The notes beneath the pieces are model-generated. The model ran no database searches, was not told the DNA's origin, and saw only the letters and a program-made list of their open reading frames with translations. Position numbers and translations under genes: made by a program. Of a DNA stretch of 64,000 nucleotides, positions 29,151 through 37,146 are shown in pieces. Position 1 is the first letter of the stretch. Each line of letters starts with the position of its first letter. Origin of the DNA: Sporocytophaga sp. (GTDB lineage Bacteria; Bacteroidota; Bacteroidia; Cytophagales; Cytophagaceae); contig JANQAB010000009.1 in assembly GCA_024707265.1 (NCBI GenBank), positions 186,001-250,000 on the forward strand. Reading direction: 5' to 3'.

Positions 29151-30719
29151 TTAATTATTATTGAAGATTGATTGATAATCGTTAATAGAGCTCTTTTCGG
29201 GCTCTTTAAAGGCATCTTCAATTAATTTTCCGTTAAGTGGATTAAGTGATACTATGCGCGCTCCCTCAGCTTCATTTTGACGTTCTGTTTGCAGATAATG
29301 TGCTATTATGGCCTTAAAGTCTATTGCACTGGTTATTTTATTCTCAACGCAGTAGTCCATAGCCTTTTGCACCAGGATTGTTTCCGTTGATTGTATAGTG
29401 TCTCTGATTATTATCAGTTGATCTCTGATATAGCGGGGCTTATCGGTTTTGATTAGGTTAAGCCAGTTCTTACCCTGAACAGGATCTGGAAGGAGTATAG
29501 CCAGCTGATCTATCATTTCATTAATAGCAGACGATTTATCTCTTTTGTGGTCAGTATTAAAGACTTTAAGCCCTTTTCCAGCCACTATTTTATGTCGGCA
29601 AAGCTCTGTACCGCTTTGATCAAAAATGATTAGAATATCGGCTTCAGTGTATACAGACACTACAGTTCCACGGCCTTTATAACTGCCTAATGGAAGGGAG
29701 TATAAGTTAGACTTATAAGAGATGCTGTTATCTTTGCGAACTGTGTAAACAGATGCCAGAGGGGCTGCTTTAGGAACATGTGCCAGATGAGGCTTTAAAA
29801 AGTCTTGTTCAATGATCCACTCGCTATAAGGGGCATTTTGGGTAAAAGCATGAGGTAACATGTTAGCTGTGCGACCTAACCACCCCATAGCTTCATCATT
29901 GAGGGTTTCTATGTTGTAAAATGTACGGTTGTAGAGGAAGTTCTGCTTTACGTACTTAACTACATTTTCTACCTTCCCTTTACTCTCAGGATCAGATTTA
30001 CGACAAAAATGTACAGTAAATGGCTTTGAGGATGTGTAGGATCTGAAAACATTGGTCAGGATGATCTCTCCTGCATTTTCGCTTACTATAAACACTTTAT
30101 CTTGGTCATAGACAATCTCATCCGGTACTCCTTGCATATAATCAAATGCCAGTTCATGCGCTTTAACTGCGACCTCTGCTGTAAAGCATTGATCTGTAAA
30201 CCATACAAACTTGTATCTGGAACGAGACAAAACAAAAGTAAAGAAGAATACCTTGACTCTCTTTCCGGCTGAGGTACGCATGTTGTATTCTCCAAAATCC
30301 ACTTGTGCTTGTTTTCCATAAGCACACTCCTCTACAGGGTGGTATTGCCTTTCTGGCTTGATTCTCGGAAGATTATACTTATCTCGTACCCAATGTACAA
30401 AGTTGAATACTGTCTTCTGGCTTACTTGAGGAAAATCAGGATAACATTCCTTAAGCCAGTCATGCATCTGGGCTGCTGAAGTGTCCTGATATCGTTCTAA
30501 ACGATCCTTAGTGAAATTTTCATAAGGAAGTAATACTTTTTTGCGGTCAACTTGCTCTATAAGAAAGGCTTCGTATTCCTGCTCTGACATGGAGAGGTAT
30601 CTTGCAACTGTGCGGCGATTCAGGACAAGATATTGGCTAATTCTGGAGGTCGAATACCCCTCTCGTGACATTCGGTGAACTTCGTGATACATCATCAATT
30701 TGGCTAAATACACATTCAT
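29151..30719 (-). CDS. istA: IS21 transposase IstA
   Basis: A 522-residue DDE transposase. The N-terminus has a helix-turn-helix (MSREGYSTSRISQYLVLNRRT, about 16-36). The integrase core shows the acidic triad in QAQVDFGEYN, DEIVYDQDKV and PESKGKVENVVKY. The C-terminus has the beta-barrel region with NLYSLPLGSYKGRGTVV. Length and order are normal for IS21. No frameshift is seen, so the transposase could be functional, while its partner istB carries an apparent one-base indel. Confidence 0.93.
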   Translation of the reverse strand: MNVYLAKLMMYHEVHRMSREGYSTSRISQYLVLNRRTVARYLSMSEQEYEAFLIEQVDRKKVLLPYENFTKDRLERYQDTSAAQMHDWLKECYPDFPQVSQKTVFNFVHWVRDKYNLPRIKPERQYHPVEECAYGKQAQVDFGEYNMRTSAGKRVKVFFFTFVLSRSRYKFVWFTDQCFTAEVAVKAHELAFDYMQGVPDEIVYDQDKVFIVSENAGEIILTNVFRSYTSSKPFTVHFCRKSDPESKGKVENVVKYVKQNFLYNRTFYNIETLNDEAMGWLGRTANMLPHAFTQNAPYSEWIIEQDFLKPHLAHVPKAAPLASVYTVRKDNSISYKSNLYSLPLGSYKGRGTVVSVYTEADILIIFDQSGTELCRHKIVAGKGLKVFNTDHKRDKSSAINEMIDQLAILLPDPVQGKNWLNLIKTDKPRYIRDQLIIIRDTIQSTETILVQKAMDYCVENKITSAIDFKAIIAHYLQTERQNEAEGARIVSLNPLNGKLIEDAFKEPEKSSINDYQSIFNNN

Positions 30720-30798
30720 TTACTCGTCGATTTTTTCCTATCGACGAAAGTAGCTTACCTGTGCATTCTTGTTGCCAATTTCTGTGCACTCTTATTTT

Positions 30799-30831
30799 CC
30801 GAAAACTGTGCAGTTTTGTTTTCCGACTACA
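30799..30831 (-). repeat. IS21 right terminal repeat
   Basis: Read inward it begins TGTAGTCGG and contains CTGCACAGTTTTCGG, matching the left end. Additional GTGCACAG and ATGCACAG motifs lie just inside. Confidence 0.8.
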
Positions 30832-31479
30832 TGTATTTGTGACGGGGTCCATTTTGATTTTGCTTTAAATAGCAAGTACCTGCTACGGGCCAACAATTGT
30901 TTCAATGAATCTCCATTTTCATAAATATCCGGGATAAACTTTTTCCCTAATTCTTTACTAAGCTCAAACTCTTTATTCTCTTGTTCTATAGCTTCCCAAC
31001 GAAGCTGAATCCTCATTTCCTGTACTGCATCAAATGCAAGCTTCTGGACATGGAATCTATCTGTAACAAGAGTGGCTTTAGGAAATGAATATTTGACTAT
31101 ATTTTCCATTGAAGCTGCCATATCCAGAGTTACTTCTTTTACTTTATGCCTTTTGAAATCTGGTATCCTGCTCAGAACTTCACGTACTGTCTGGCTATTG
31201 GTGCCTTTGATCATTGCTACCAGACATCCCTTTTGGCCTCTGGCTTCTTTATTAGTGACAACTGTATACAGCTCTCCCTGAGAAAGAGCTGTCTCATCTA
31301 TACTTAAATATGGGCCAAGATTATCTTCATAAAGAATCCATTGCTCGGCATGTTCTAGTTGATCCCAGCAATGAAAATTGCTAAGATGGTCTCTGTATTG
31401 TTCTTCCAGAAGTTTACCATCAACTCCAAAATAATCTCCCAGAGCTTTACAGCTTACCGGTTTGGAATCGAGATATAAC
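30832..31479 (-). pseudogene. ISAon1-type transposase, left copy, cut by IS21
   Basis: The frame opens near LYLDSKPVSCKALGDYFGVD and runs through SIDETALSQGELYTVVTNKE, LDMAASMENIVKYSFPKA and TDRFHVQKLAFDAVQEM, the DDE-type motifs of ISL3-like transposases. It continues to SKWTPSQIH and then enters IS21 sequence. The C-terminal part with the last catalytic Glu region is missing. Confidence 0.75.
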
Positions 31480-31824
31480 TTTTAAAAAAGCCGCGAATTC
31501 CTTTGTCATTCGCGTTCCTTTGGCTACATGTTCCCAGTTCCGATAAACGATCGATCCCTCCTCATCTTCCCACCTCCTGCGTCTGATATAAAGGAATACA
31601 TCTTTGCCTCTGATTGGAAAATCCTGAACTTTTATTTCATCAAAAAAGCCCTTGCTGGTGAGCTTGCTTGTCTTAAACTCTTCCGGTTTTATGTTTTTCT
31701 CTTCAAGATAAATATTCAGTACTTCTTCTGTATGAGCAACTTTGATTATTGAAAAGAAATCAAGGATACCTGAAGGGAGTACTAAACTAACTAAATTATA
31801 ATCTTCACTTTGCATAACTTGCAC
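31447..31824 (-). CDS. ISAon1 transposase N-terminal-region protein, left copy
   Basis: Identical to the right-copy protein: 125 residues starting at a GTG, with EDYNLVSLVLPSGILDFFSI and IKVQDFPIRGKDVFLYIRRRR. In this copy the frame is also open upstream into the transposase fragment of the right copy, giving an artificial 208-residue fusion ORF. The main transposase frame starts just before its stop, in the +1 frame. Confidence 0.7.
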   Translation of the reverse strand: MQVMQSEDYNLVSLVLPSGILDFFSIIKVAHTEEVLNIYLEEKNIKPEEFKTSKLTSKGFFDEIKVQDFPIRGKDVFLYIRRRRWEDEEGSIVYRNWEHVAKGTRMTKEFAAFLKVISRFQTGKL

Positions 31825-31870
31825 AAAATAAAGTTTTTTTAACTTTCCCCCCAGAAATTCCGATTGATCC

Positions 31871-32338
31871 CTCATTTCCTGTACTGCATCAAATGCAAGC
31901 TTCTGGACATGGAATCTATCTGTAACAAGAGTGGCTTTAGGAAATGAATATTTGACTATATTTTCCATTGAAGCTGCCATATCCAGAGTTACTTCTTTTA
32001 CTTTATGCCTTTTGAAATCTGGTATCCTGCTCAGAACTTCACGTACTGTCTGGCTATTGGTGCCTTTGATCATTGCTACCAGACATCCCTTTTGGCCTCT
32101 GGCTTCTTTATTAGTGACAACTGTATACAGCTCTCCCTGAGAAAGAGCTGTCTCATCTATACTTAAATATGGGCCAAGATTATCTTCATAAAGAATCCAT
32201 TGCTCGGCATGTTCTAGTTGATCCCAGCAATGAAAATTGCTAAGATGGTCTCTGTATTGTTCTTCCAGAAGTTTACCATCAACTCCAAAATAATCTCCCA
32301 GAGCTTTACAGCTTACCGGTTTGGAATCGAGATATAAC
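31871..32338 (-). pseudogene. ISAon1-type transposase, right copy, fragment
   Basis: Same sequence as the left copy from LYLDSKPVSC to VQEMR, where it meets the start of the neighbouring unit. It lacks more than half of the protein and cannot be active. Confidence 0.75.
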
Positions 32339-32683
32339 TTTTAAAAAAGCCGCGAATTCCTTTGTCATTCGCGTTCCTTTGGCTACATGTTCCCAGTTCC
32401 GATAAACGATCGATCCCTCCTCATCTTCCCACCTCCTGCGTCTGATATAAAGGAATACATCTTTGCCTCTGATTGGAAAATCCTGAACTTTTATTTCATC
32501 AAAAAAGCCCTTGCTGGTGAGCTTGCTTGTCTTAAACTCTTCCGGTTTTATGTTTTTCTCTTCAAGATAAATATTCAGTACTTCTTCTGTATGAGCAACT
32601 TTGATTATTGAAAAGAAATCAAGGATACCTGAAGGGAGTACTAAACTAACTAAATTATAATCTTCACTTTGCATAACTTGCAC
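32306..32683 (-). CDS. ISAon1 transposase N-terminal-region protein, right copy
   Basis: A 125-residue protein matching the small ORF that precedes the main ORF in ISAon1-type elements. It is Trp/Arg-rich in the middle (YIRRRRWEDEEGSIVYRNWE) and ends FQTGKL. The transposase continues in the +1 frame after a T6A4 tract (coding GCTTTTTTAAAAG). In this family the separation into two ORFs seems usual, so slippage may join them, though the indel problem elsewhere leaves this open. Confidence 0.7.
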   Translation of the reverse strand: MQVMQSEDYNLVSLVLPSGILDFFSIIKVAHTEEVLNIYLEEKNIKPEEFKTSKLTSKGFFDEIKVQDFPIRGKDVFLYIRRRRWEDEEGSIVYRNWEHVAKGTRMTKEFAAFLKVISRFQTGKL

Positions 32684-32729
32684 AAAATAAAGTTTTTTTA
32701 ACTTTCCCCCCAGAAATTCCGATTGATCC

Positions 32730-32790
32730 TAAAAAATCTTTACTTTGTCCAAAGCTATGCAGAATGATGATTATAATTTAGTTAGTTAAG
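32730..32790 (+). mobile_element. Degenerate 5' end of a second ISAon1-like element, opposite orientation
   Basis: The stretch containing TATGCAGAATGATGATTATA and then ATTTAGTTAGTT resembles, on the plus strand, the 5' end of the neighbouring element (TATGCAAAGTGAAGATTATA). It lies head-to-head with that element and quickly loses similarity. It is probably an older remnant. Confidence 0.5.
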
Positions 32791-32997
32791 CATGTCCCCC
32801 TGCTTACGAGGTCCGATATAAAAAGAACTATTCTATCTCTAAAGAGGATTTAAACTATTTAAGGAGAGAGTAGGACTTTGAGAGGGTCGTAGGAAAAGGT
32901 TTGTTTGAAAAGGATTAAATTTGACTGCTTAAATATGTGTCGCAAATTTAAAGACTTAAGTAAAGGAAGTCATAGATTTAAGCCTCAATCAAGACAA

Positions 32998-33744
32998 CTA
33001 ACTTGGATAAATTCCTTTTCCTACCATCCAGTCAATACAATTCTTAATTTCACCTTCAGTAAATTTTGCTTTTTGCTCAGACCAGGCATATACCTTTGTG
33101 ACAATTAAATCCTCACTAAATACTTCATTATTTTTTATAATTTCCAACCAGCAAGCATAAATAGTAGCAACCAATTCTACTTGTGATGTTTTCATTTTTT
33201 TAAATAAATTAATAATAAAATCTATTTCGGTCAGATTATCACTATAATACCTTTCATACCATTCTCGATGTCCCCCAATATTTTCTAAAGGCAGGTATTT
33301 AGGAGTGTTGTTTTGATTAAAGGCAAACCATTTTTGTTGTTTTAACTGCTTATCAAGAGACCTCATCAATACTGGGTCGTAAGGGCCCATTGCTTGTTTA
33401 AGGAAATTAACATGTATTGACATCTTCGCAACATTTTGACACAAATAAATCAATTTCTGTAATTTTAAATGGCCCATTGACCATTCTTCATGAAGCTGAA
33501 AGACAATTTCAGCAGCTAGAACAGTTCTTTTGTGGTATTCAACTCCAGCAACTTCACCCGTCTTAGTCGATTTCTTTTTTGCTTTTGCAGCCTTATATAT
33601 TTTATCCGGATCGATTGAATATTCATCCGCTTCAAAAGAAAAATCCTTATGAGCTTCATTAAAATCTTTTAGCTGCTCAGGGGTTTCTGGAAATCCAAAA
33701 CCAATAGATATCAAAAAACTATTTAAGTCAACTTCCTGTGTCAT
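32998..33744 (-). CDS. Panacea/SocA-like protein (DUF4065-related), tentative
   Basis: The 248-residue product has an N-terminal segment (LNSFLISIGFGFPETPEQL) and a Lys/Ala-rich linker. Its C-terminal half has LKLQKLIYLCQNVAK, QAMGPYDPVLMRSLDKQLK and LVATIYACWLEI. The LKLQKLIY...GPYDP layout resembles the antitoxin-like Panacea/SocA fold, also found at the end of some restriction specificity subunits. Its start overlaps the upstream sigma-like gene by 17 bases, so they form one unit, perhaps a toxin-antitoxin or regulatory pair beside CBASS. Assignment is by motif only. Confidence 0.45.
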   Translation of the reverse strand: MTQEVDLNSFLISIGFGFPETPEQLKDFNEAHKDFSFEADEYSIDPDKIYKAAKAKKKSTKTGEVAGVEYHKRTVLAAEIVFQLHEEWSMGHLKLQKLIYLCQNVAKMSIHVNFLKQAMGPYDPVLMRSLDKQLKQQKWFAFNQNNTPKYLPLENIGGHREWYERYYSDNLTEIDFIINLFKKMKTSQVELVATIYACWLEIIKNNEVFSEDLIVTKVYAWSEQKAKFTEGEIKNCIDWMVGKGIYPS

Positions 33745-34398
33745 CTATTTCTGCTAATTTTAAAACTCTTAAACCATCATTAATTTTATCGAGCACTTCT
33801 TTTTTATAGCTCCTTATGGTGTTTTGTTTAACACCCCCACAGTATGCTCTTAATTCTTCTTGTAGTTTTTTAGGAAGGTTAATCCCTTCTTTCTCATATG
33901 CAGTATATGTTAGGTATACAGCTTTATGACTCTTAGGTAAGGATTTAACTATGTTATATATAACTTGATTCTCTAAACTTAAGTTAGAAATTGTCCTATT
34001 AGGCAATTCAGTAATGATTCTTTCTGTACCGTCGTAGAATAATCCTTTGCTTTTTTTTCTCTTGTTCCTTGTAATAACTTACAAGTTCATTTCTTGCGAT
34101 AGCATATAAGTAGAGCTGAAATGATTCATCAATGTTTTTGCCTGTTGCTTTTTCAATTTTAAAATTTCCTTTTTTAGCATAGCATGTGAAAGTCCTGTCT
34201 GCGATAATTTCAGCAACATTTACTCCATGCTTAAATCTTTTACAATTGATTTCACATTTTTTCTAATAAATCTTTCCGAAAGCGATAAACTAATTCAAAA
34301 AATGAGTCTTTTCGGATTGTATCGTTAGTTTCTGCTCCCTGAAAAAGGGAAATAAGCTCTTCTGTACTTTCTTGTTCAAAACTTCTCCGAGCTGTCAT
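33728..34398 (-). pseudogene. Sigma-70-like factor, broken by two one-base indels
   Basis: Starting at MTARRSFEQESTEELISLFQ and removing one base from T6 (34257-34262) and one from T8 (34051-34058) gives an uninterrupted 222-residue protein. The first half resembles sigma region 2 (FFELVYRFRKDLLEKC, later YLYAIARNELVSYYKE). The second half resembles region 4 with a helix-turn-helix (IVKSLPKSHKAVYLTYTAYE, then GGVKQNTIRSYKKEVLDKI). It may be intact in reality if the indels are sequencing errors. It faces away from the CBASS-like operon across a 136-base gap and overlaps the Panacea-like gene. Confidence 0.55.
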
Positions 34399-34425
34399 TA
34401 TGAGGTGATTCGATTTACATACCTA

Positions 34426-34445
34426 AAAGCGTTGGTAACGCCTTT
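34426..34445. promoter_or_regulatory. Imperfect palindrome between sigma-like gene and CBASS operon
   Basis: AAAGCGTT-ggt-AACGCCTTT, eight-base arms with one extra C, lies in the divergent promoter gap. It could be an operator for either side; there is no proof. Confidence 0.3.
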
Positions 34446-34534
34446 AGTAGTAAGGGTGAATATTAGTTTGAAAAGCACAAAAAATATCACAAATATTTAG
34501 TTTTCAACAAAATACGAATAAAATAAAAAAGTAT

Positions 34535-35593
34535 ATGATTTCAAAAAAGAATTACAAAAAAAGAATCGAAAATTTAAAAGCGAGAAGGCAGGATACCTTA
34601 ACGAAAGCAATTATTGTTAGCAAGGCTTTTAATAAAGCTACTTATGGGGAAACAATAAAGTATGTTTATGAAGCCATGCAGGAAATAGACCCTAAATATA
34701 CTGCAAAGACTTACGAGATTTGTGATAAAATCAAAGGACACTTAATATCTGGCTTAAAGGAAGCCGGCATATCTGTTCAATTTGATTACCAGGGGTCTGT
34801 TCCAACAAATACTCATATAAGACTGCATAGCGATATAGATTTATTAACAGTTCATAATAATTTTTTCTCTTTGGAGCCTCCGCAAGTTCCGAACTTCCCA
34901 TATCATGGCGATACTGTTCTGGACTTAAAAAATATGCGAGTAAAAGTGCATAGAATACTTGATACAGTATATTCTGCATGTACAATCGATGATTCCGGCA
35001 GCAAGGCATTAAGTATTTCTGGAGGTAGTTTACAAAGGAAAGTAGACCTTGTGATTTGTAATTGGTACGATTCAGTTAATTATTCTCAAACCTTAGATAA
35101 ATTTTATCGAGGCATCAAGATTTTAGACAGAGATAATAGCAGAAGAATACTCAATTTCCCTTTTGCTCATATAGAAAATCTAAATTATAAGGATAAGCAG
35201 GTGTTAGGCAATTTAAAAAGTCTTATACGATTTTTAAAAACTCTAAAAGTTGATGCAAAAGAAGAGTCTGGTGTAAACATTAAGTTATCAAGCTATGATA
35301 TAGCTTCATTAATCTATAGAATGGACAATTCAAATTTAATGCTGTCTGGTACAAAACGACTTCAATTATTAAACAATTGCCGGGATTATTTTAATAGAAT
35401 AATTAGTGATAGCAGTTTTAGAAATTCCTTAGATGTTGTTAATGGTACAAGAAAAATTTTCTGCGATGAAGGCGCTAAGATAGAAGACTTGATTAAGCTT
35501 AAAAATGAACTTGATGATATCATAGCTGATATTCTAGTTGAAAGCAAACCTATTTTTGATACTCTTGAAAAGGCAGAAATTAACTATCTCTAA
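34535..35593 (+). CDS. CD-NTase (CBASS oligonucleotide cyclase)
   Basis: A 352-residue nucleotidyltransferase with the pol-beta-like core: GS at residues 87-88 (QGSVPTNTHIRLHSDIDLL), paired metal Asps D100 and D102, and third Asp D171 in LQRKVDLVIC. The helical C-terminal half (NLKSLIRFLKTLK, SYDIASLIYRM) is usual for CD-NTases. Such enzymes make cyclic di- or trinucleotides on phage infection, which switch on a partner effector. The next gene, 11 bases downstream, is a patatin phospholipase, a known CBASS effector (CapV type). I cannot assign the clade or product. It is divergent from the sigma-like gene. Confidence 0.85.
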   Translation: MISKKNYKKRIENLKARRQDTLTKAIIVSKAFNKATYGETIKYVYEAMQEIDPKYTAKTYEICDKIKGHLISGLKEAGISVQFDYQGSVPTNTHIRLHSDIDLLTVHNNFFSLEPPQVPNFPYHGDTVLDLKNMRVKVHRILDTVYSACTIDDSGSKALSISGGSLQRKVDLVICNWYDSVNYSQTLDKFYRGIKILDRDNSRRILNFPFAHIENLNYKDKQVLGNLKSLIRFLKTLKVDAKEESGVNIKLSSYDIASLIYRMDNSNLMLSGTKRLQLLNNCRDYFNRIISDSSFRNSLDVVNGTRKIFCDEGAKIEDLIKLKNELDDIIADILVESKPIFDTLEKAEINYL

Positions 35594-35604
35594 CAATAGC
35601 AGAA

Positions 35605-36531
35605 ATGACACAAAAGAAATTTAATATTTTAGTTTTAGATGGTGGTGGTTCTAAAGGAGTTTATACCATTGGAGTCTTAAAAGAACTTGAGAAAAAATTG
35701 GGCGGGAAATTATACCAACACTTTGATTTAATCTATGGTACTAGTACAGGTTCCATTATTGCTTCATTAATAGCTTTGGGAAAAGACGTATCAACCATCG
35801 AAAATTTATACTTAGAGTTGATACCCAAAATTATGAAGGGAGCCTCAAAGAGTAAAAATTTAAAAGCTGAGGCTGATAAAATATTTGAGGACAAAAAATT
35901 CGATTCGTTTAAAACAAATATCGGAATTGTTGCCACAAATTTTGACAATCAGAAGCCGTTAATTTTTAAGTCAAACATCAATCAGTCTCATGGAATGAAA
36001 CATTCCTTCGAGCCGGGATTTGGATGTAGTATTTCAGATGCAATACAAGCGTCCTGTGCCGCTTACCCCATCTTCGATGTAAAAAGAATCACAACAGAAA
36101 ATCAGGGAGCAATAGATACTATTGATGGTGGGTTTATTGCTAATAATGCCACCTTATTCGCACTTATTGATGCCCACAAAGGAATAAAAATAGAAGCAAA
36201 AGATATTCAGGTACTAAGTATTGGAGTAGGTAGATTTATTGAAAAACCTATCAGCTGGAAGCTCCAGTTCATGGGCAGATTGAAAATGGTAAAATTTATA
36301 GAGAAGGTTCTGTCTGCAAATGCAAATACTAATGAAATACTGCCCAAATTATTATTTCCTTCATTAAATCTGATTAGGATAAATGAAACATTTAATCAGC
36401 CAGAATATGGCACAAATATGATTGAAACAAATAAAAATAAGCTAGAAAAATTAATTCAACTAGGCAGAAGCTCTTTTGCAAAATTTGAAAAGGAAATAGA
36501 CCAGTTGTTTCTTTCGGAAGTTTATCCTTAA
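35605..36531 (+). CDS. Patatin-like phospholipase, CBASS effector (CapV-like)
   Basis: A 308-residue patatin with oxyanion-hole motif DGGGSKG (residues 12-18), nucleophile elbow GTSTG with Ser-47, and catalytic DGG at Asp-174. These give the complete Ser-Asp dyad, so the enzyme should be active. In CBASS, cyclic nucleotides trigger such phospholipases to break down the inner membrane and kill the infected cell. No signal peptide or membrane segment is present, fitting a soluble cytoplasmic effector. It starts 11 bases after the CD-NTase stop. Confidence 0.9.
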   Translation: MTQKKFNILVLDGGGSKGVYTIGVLKELEKKLGGKLYQHFDLIYGTSTGSIIASLIALGKDVSTIENLYLELIPKIMKGASKSKNLKAEADKIFEDKKFDSFKTNIGIVATNFDNQKPLIFKSNINQSHGMKHSFEPGFGCSISDAIQASCAAYPIFDVKRITTENQGAIDTIDGGFIANNATLFALIDAHKGIKIEAKDIQVLSIGVGRFIEKPISWKLQFMGRLKMVKFIEKVLSANANTNEILPKLLFPSLNLIRINETFNQPEYGTNMIETNKNKLEKLIQLGRSSFAKFEKEIDQLFLSEVYP

Positions 36532-36565
36532 CAGTATATAAAAATTAACCACAAATAAGTAATTT

Positions 36566-37120
36566 ATGAAAATTAAAAGTTATCACATTTTTGAAAAAGG
36601 AGTAACTATCTATTTAACTAATAACACTTCGCATTATATTCAATTTAATCAGCTTAGCGGAAAGATTATCTGTCGGAAAAAAGGAAATACTATTCTAGGG
36701 GTTGACCATACTGGTATTTATTTTGGTAAAGATTCATCAGGTGTCGAGTGGGTTATTCATAATCATATTATGAATAAAAAAACAGTTGCAGAACCAATTT
36801 ATAATTTTTCAAATGGTCAAGAGGTATACGAATATCAAGAAGTGAAGCCTACCAATAATTGGAGAACTATAATTGAAGAAGGATTAAAATTTATAATTGC
36901 TGGTGAACCTTATACTGCTTTATTCAATAACTGCCAACATGTGGTTACAAAAGCAGCTACCACTAAAAGCTATTCTCCGGATTTAACAAAGATAGGCGGT
37001 ACTGTGATGTTAGCCGGCTCAACAGCTTTATTGTCTAAAAGTAAAACTGTTAGAAAAATTGGATATGCCACAATGTTTATAGGAGGCGGAATAGCTTTAT
37101 ATAATGCGTTAAATAGATAG
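36566..37120 (+). CDS. LRAT/H-REV107-like protein with C-terminal membrane helices
   Basis: The 184-residue product has VDHTGIYFGKD (H48) followed by VIHNH and, 70 residues later, LFNNCQHVVTKA (C123). This matches the His-then-NCEHF pattern of permuted papain-like LRAT/H-REV107 enzymes, which act as thiol phospholipases or acyltransferases. The last 45 residues hold two short hydrophobic segments (IGGTVMLAGSTALL, IGYATMFIGGGIALY) that could anchor it in the membrane, as in human relatives. It lies 34 bases after the patatin gene in the same orientation. A second lipid enzyme in a CBASS operon is unusual; it might amplify, limit or repair the phospholipase damage. Confidence 0.65.
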   Translation: MKIKSYHIFEKGVTIYLTNNTSHYIQFNQLSGKIICRKKGNTILGVDHTGIYFGKDSSGVEWVIHNHIMNKKTVAEPIYNFSNGQEVYEYQEVKPTNNWRTIIEEGLKFIIAGEPYTALFNNCQHVVTKAATTKSYSPDLTKIGGTVMLAGSTALLSKSKTVRKIGYATMFIGGGIALYNALNR

Positions 37121-37146
37121 TTAATATAAAAACGAAATTTAATTAT

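Larger units (their letters stand above)
28225..30831 (-). mobile_element. IS21-family insertion sequence, complete apart from one indel
   Basis: Ends match as inverted repeats: TGTAATCGGAAAATAA on the left and TGTAGTCGGAAAACAA read inward from the right. Further copies of a GCACAGTTTTCGG-type motif lie inside both ends, the multiple transposase sites typical of IS21. It carries istA and istB in tandem on the minus strand. Flanks do not show a convincing target duplication, and both neighbouring genes are cut without their other halves present. Confidence 0.85.
30832..32729 (-). mobile_element. ISAon1-type element: truncated copy plus tandem partial copy
   Basis: Two same-orientation copies lie in tandem. 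The right one (31871-32729) holds the element's 5' end, the N-terminal ORF and the first part of the transposase, then stops abruptly. The left one starts again at the same 5' end, continues further into the transposase, and is cut by IS21. The element's 5' end is near GGATCAATCGGAATTTC (minus strand). The transposase resembles the ISL3-like ISAon1 group. No intact copy remains. Confidence 0.75.
31012..32729. repeat. Tandem direct duplication, 859-bp unit, two copies
   Basis: Units 31012-31870 and 31871-32729 appear identical base for base wherever I compared them, including ORFs shared exactly at an offset of 859. The inner junction fuses transposase residue ...QEMR to the element's own 5' untranslated end (DQSEFLGGK in frame). 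Confidence 0.88.

Noticed and set aside
31447..32073. 208-residue ORF joining transposase and N-terminal-region protein
   Set aside because: It is a product of the 859-bp tandem duplication junction, not a natural fusion gene.
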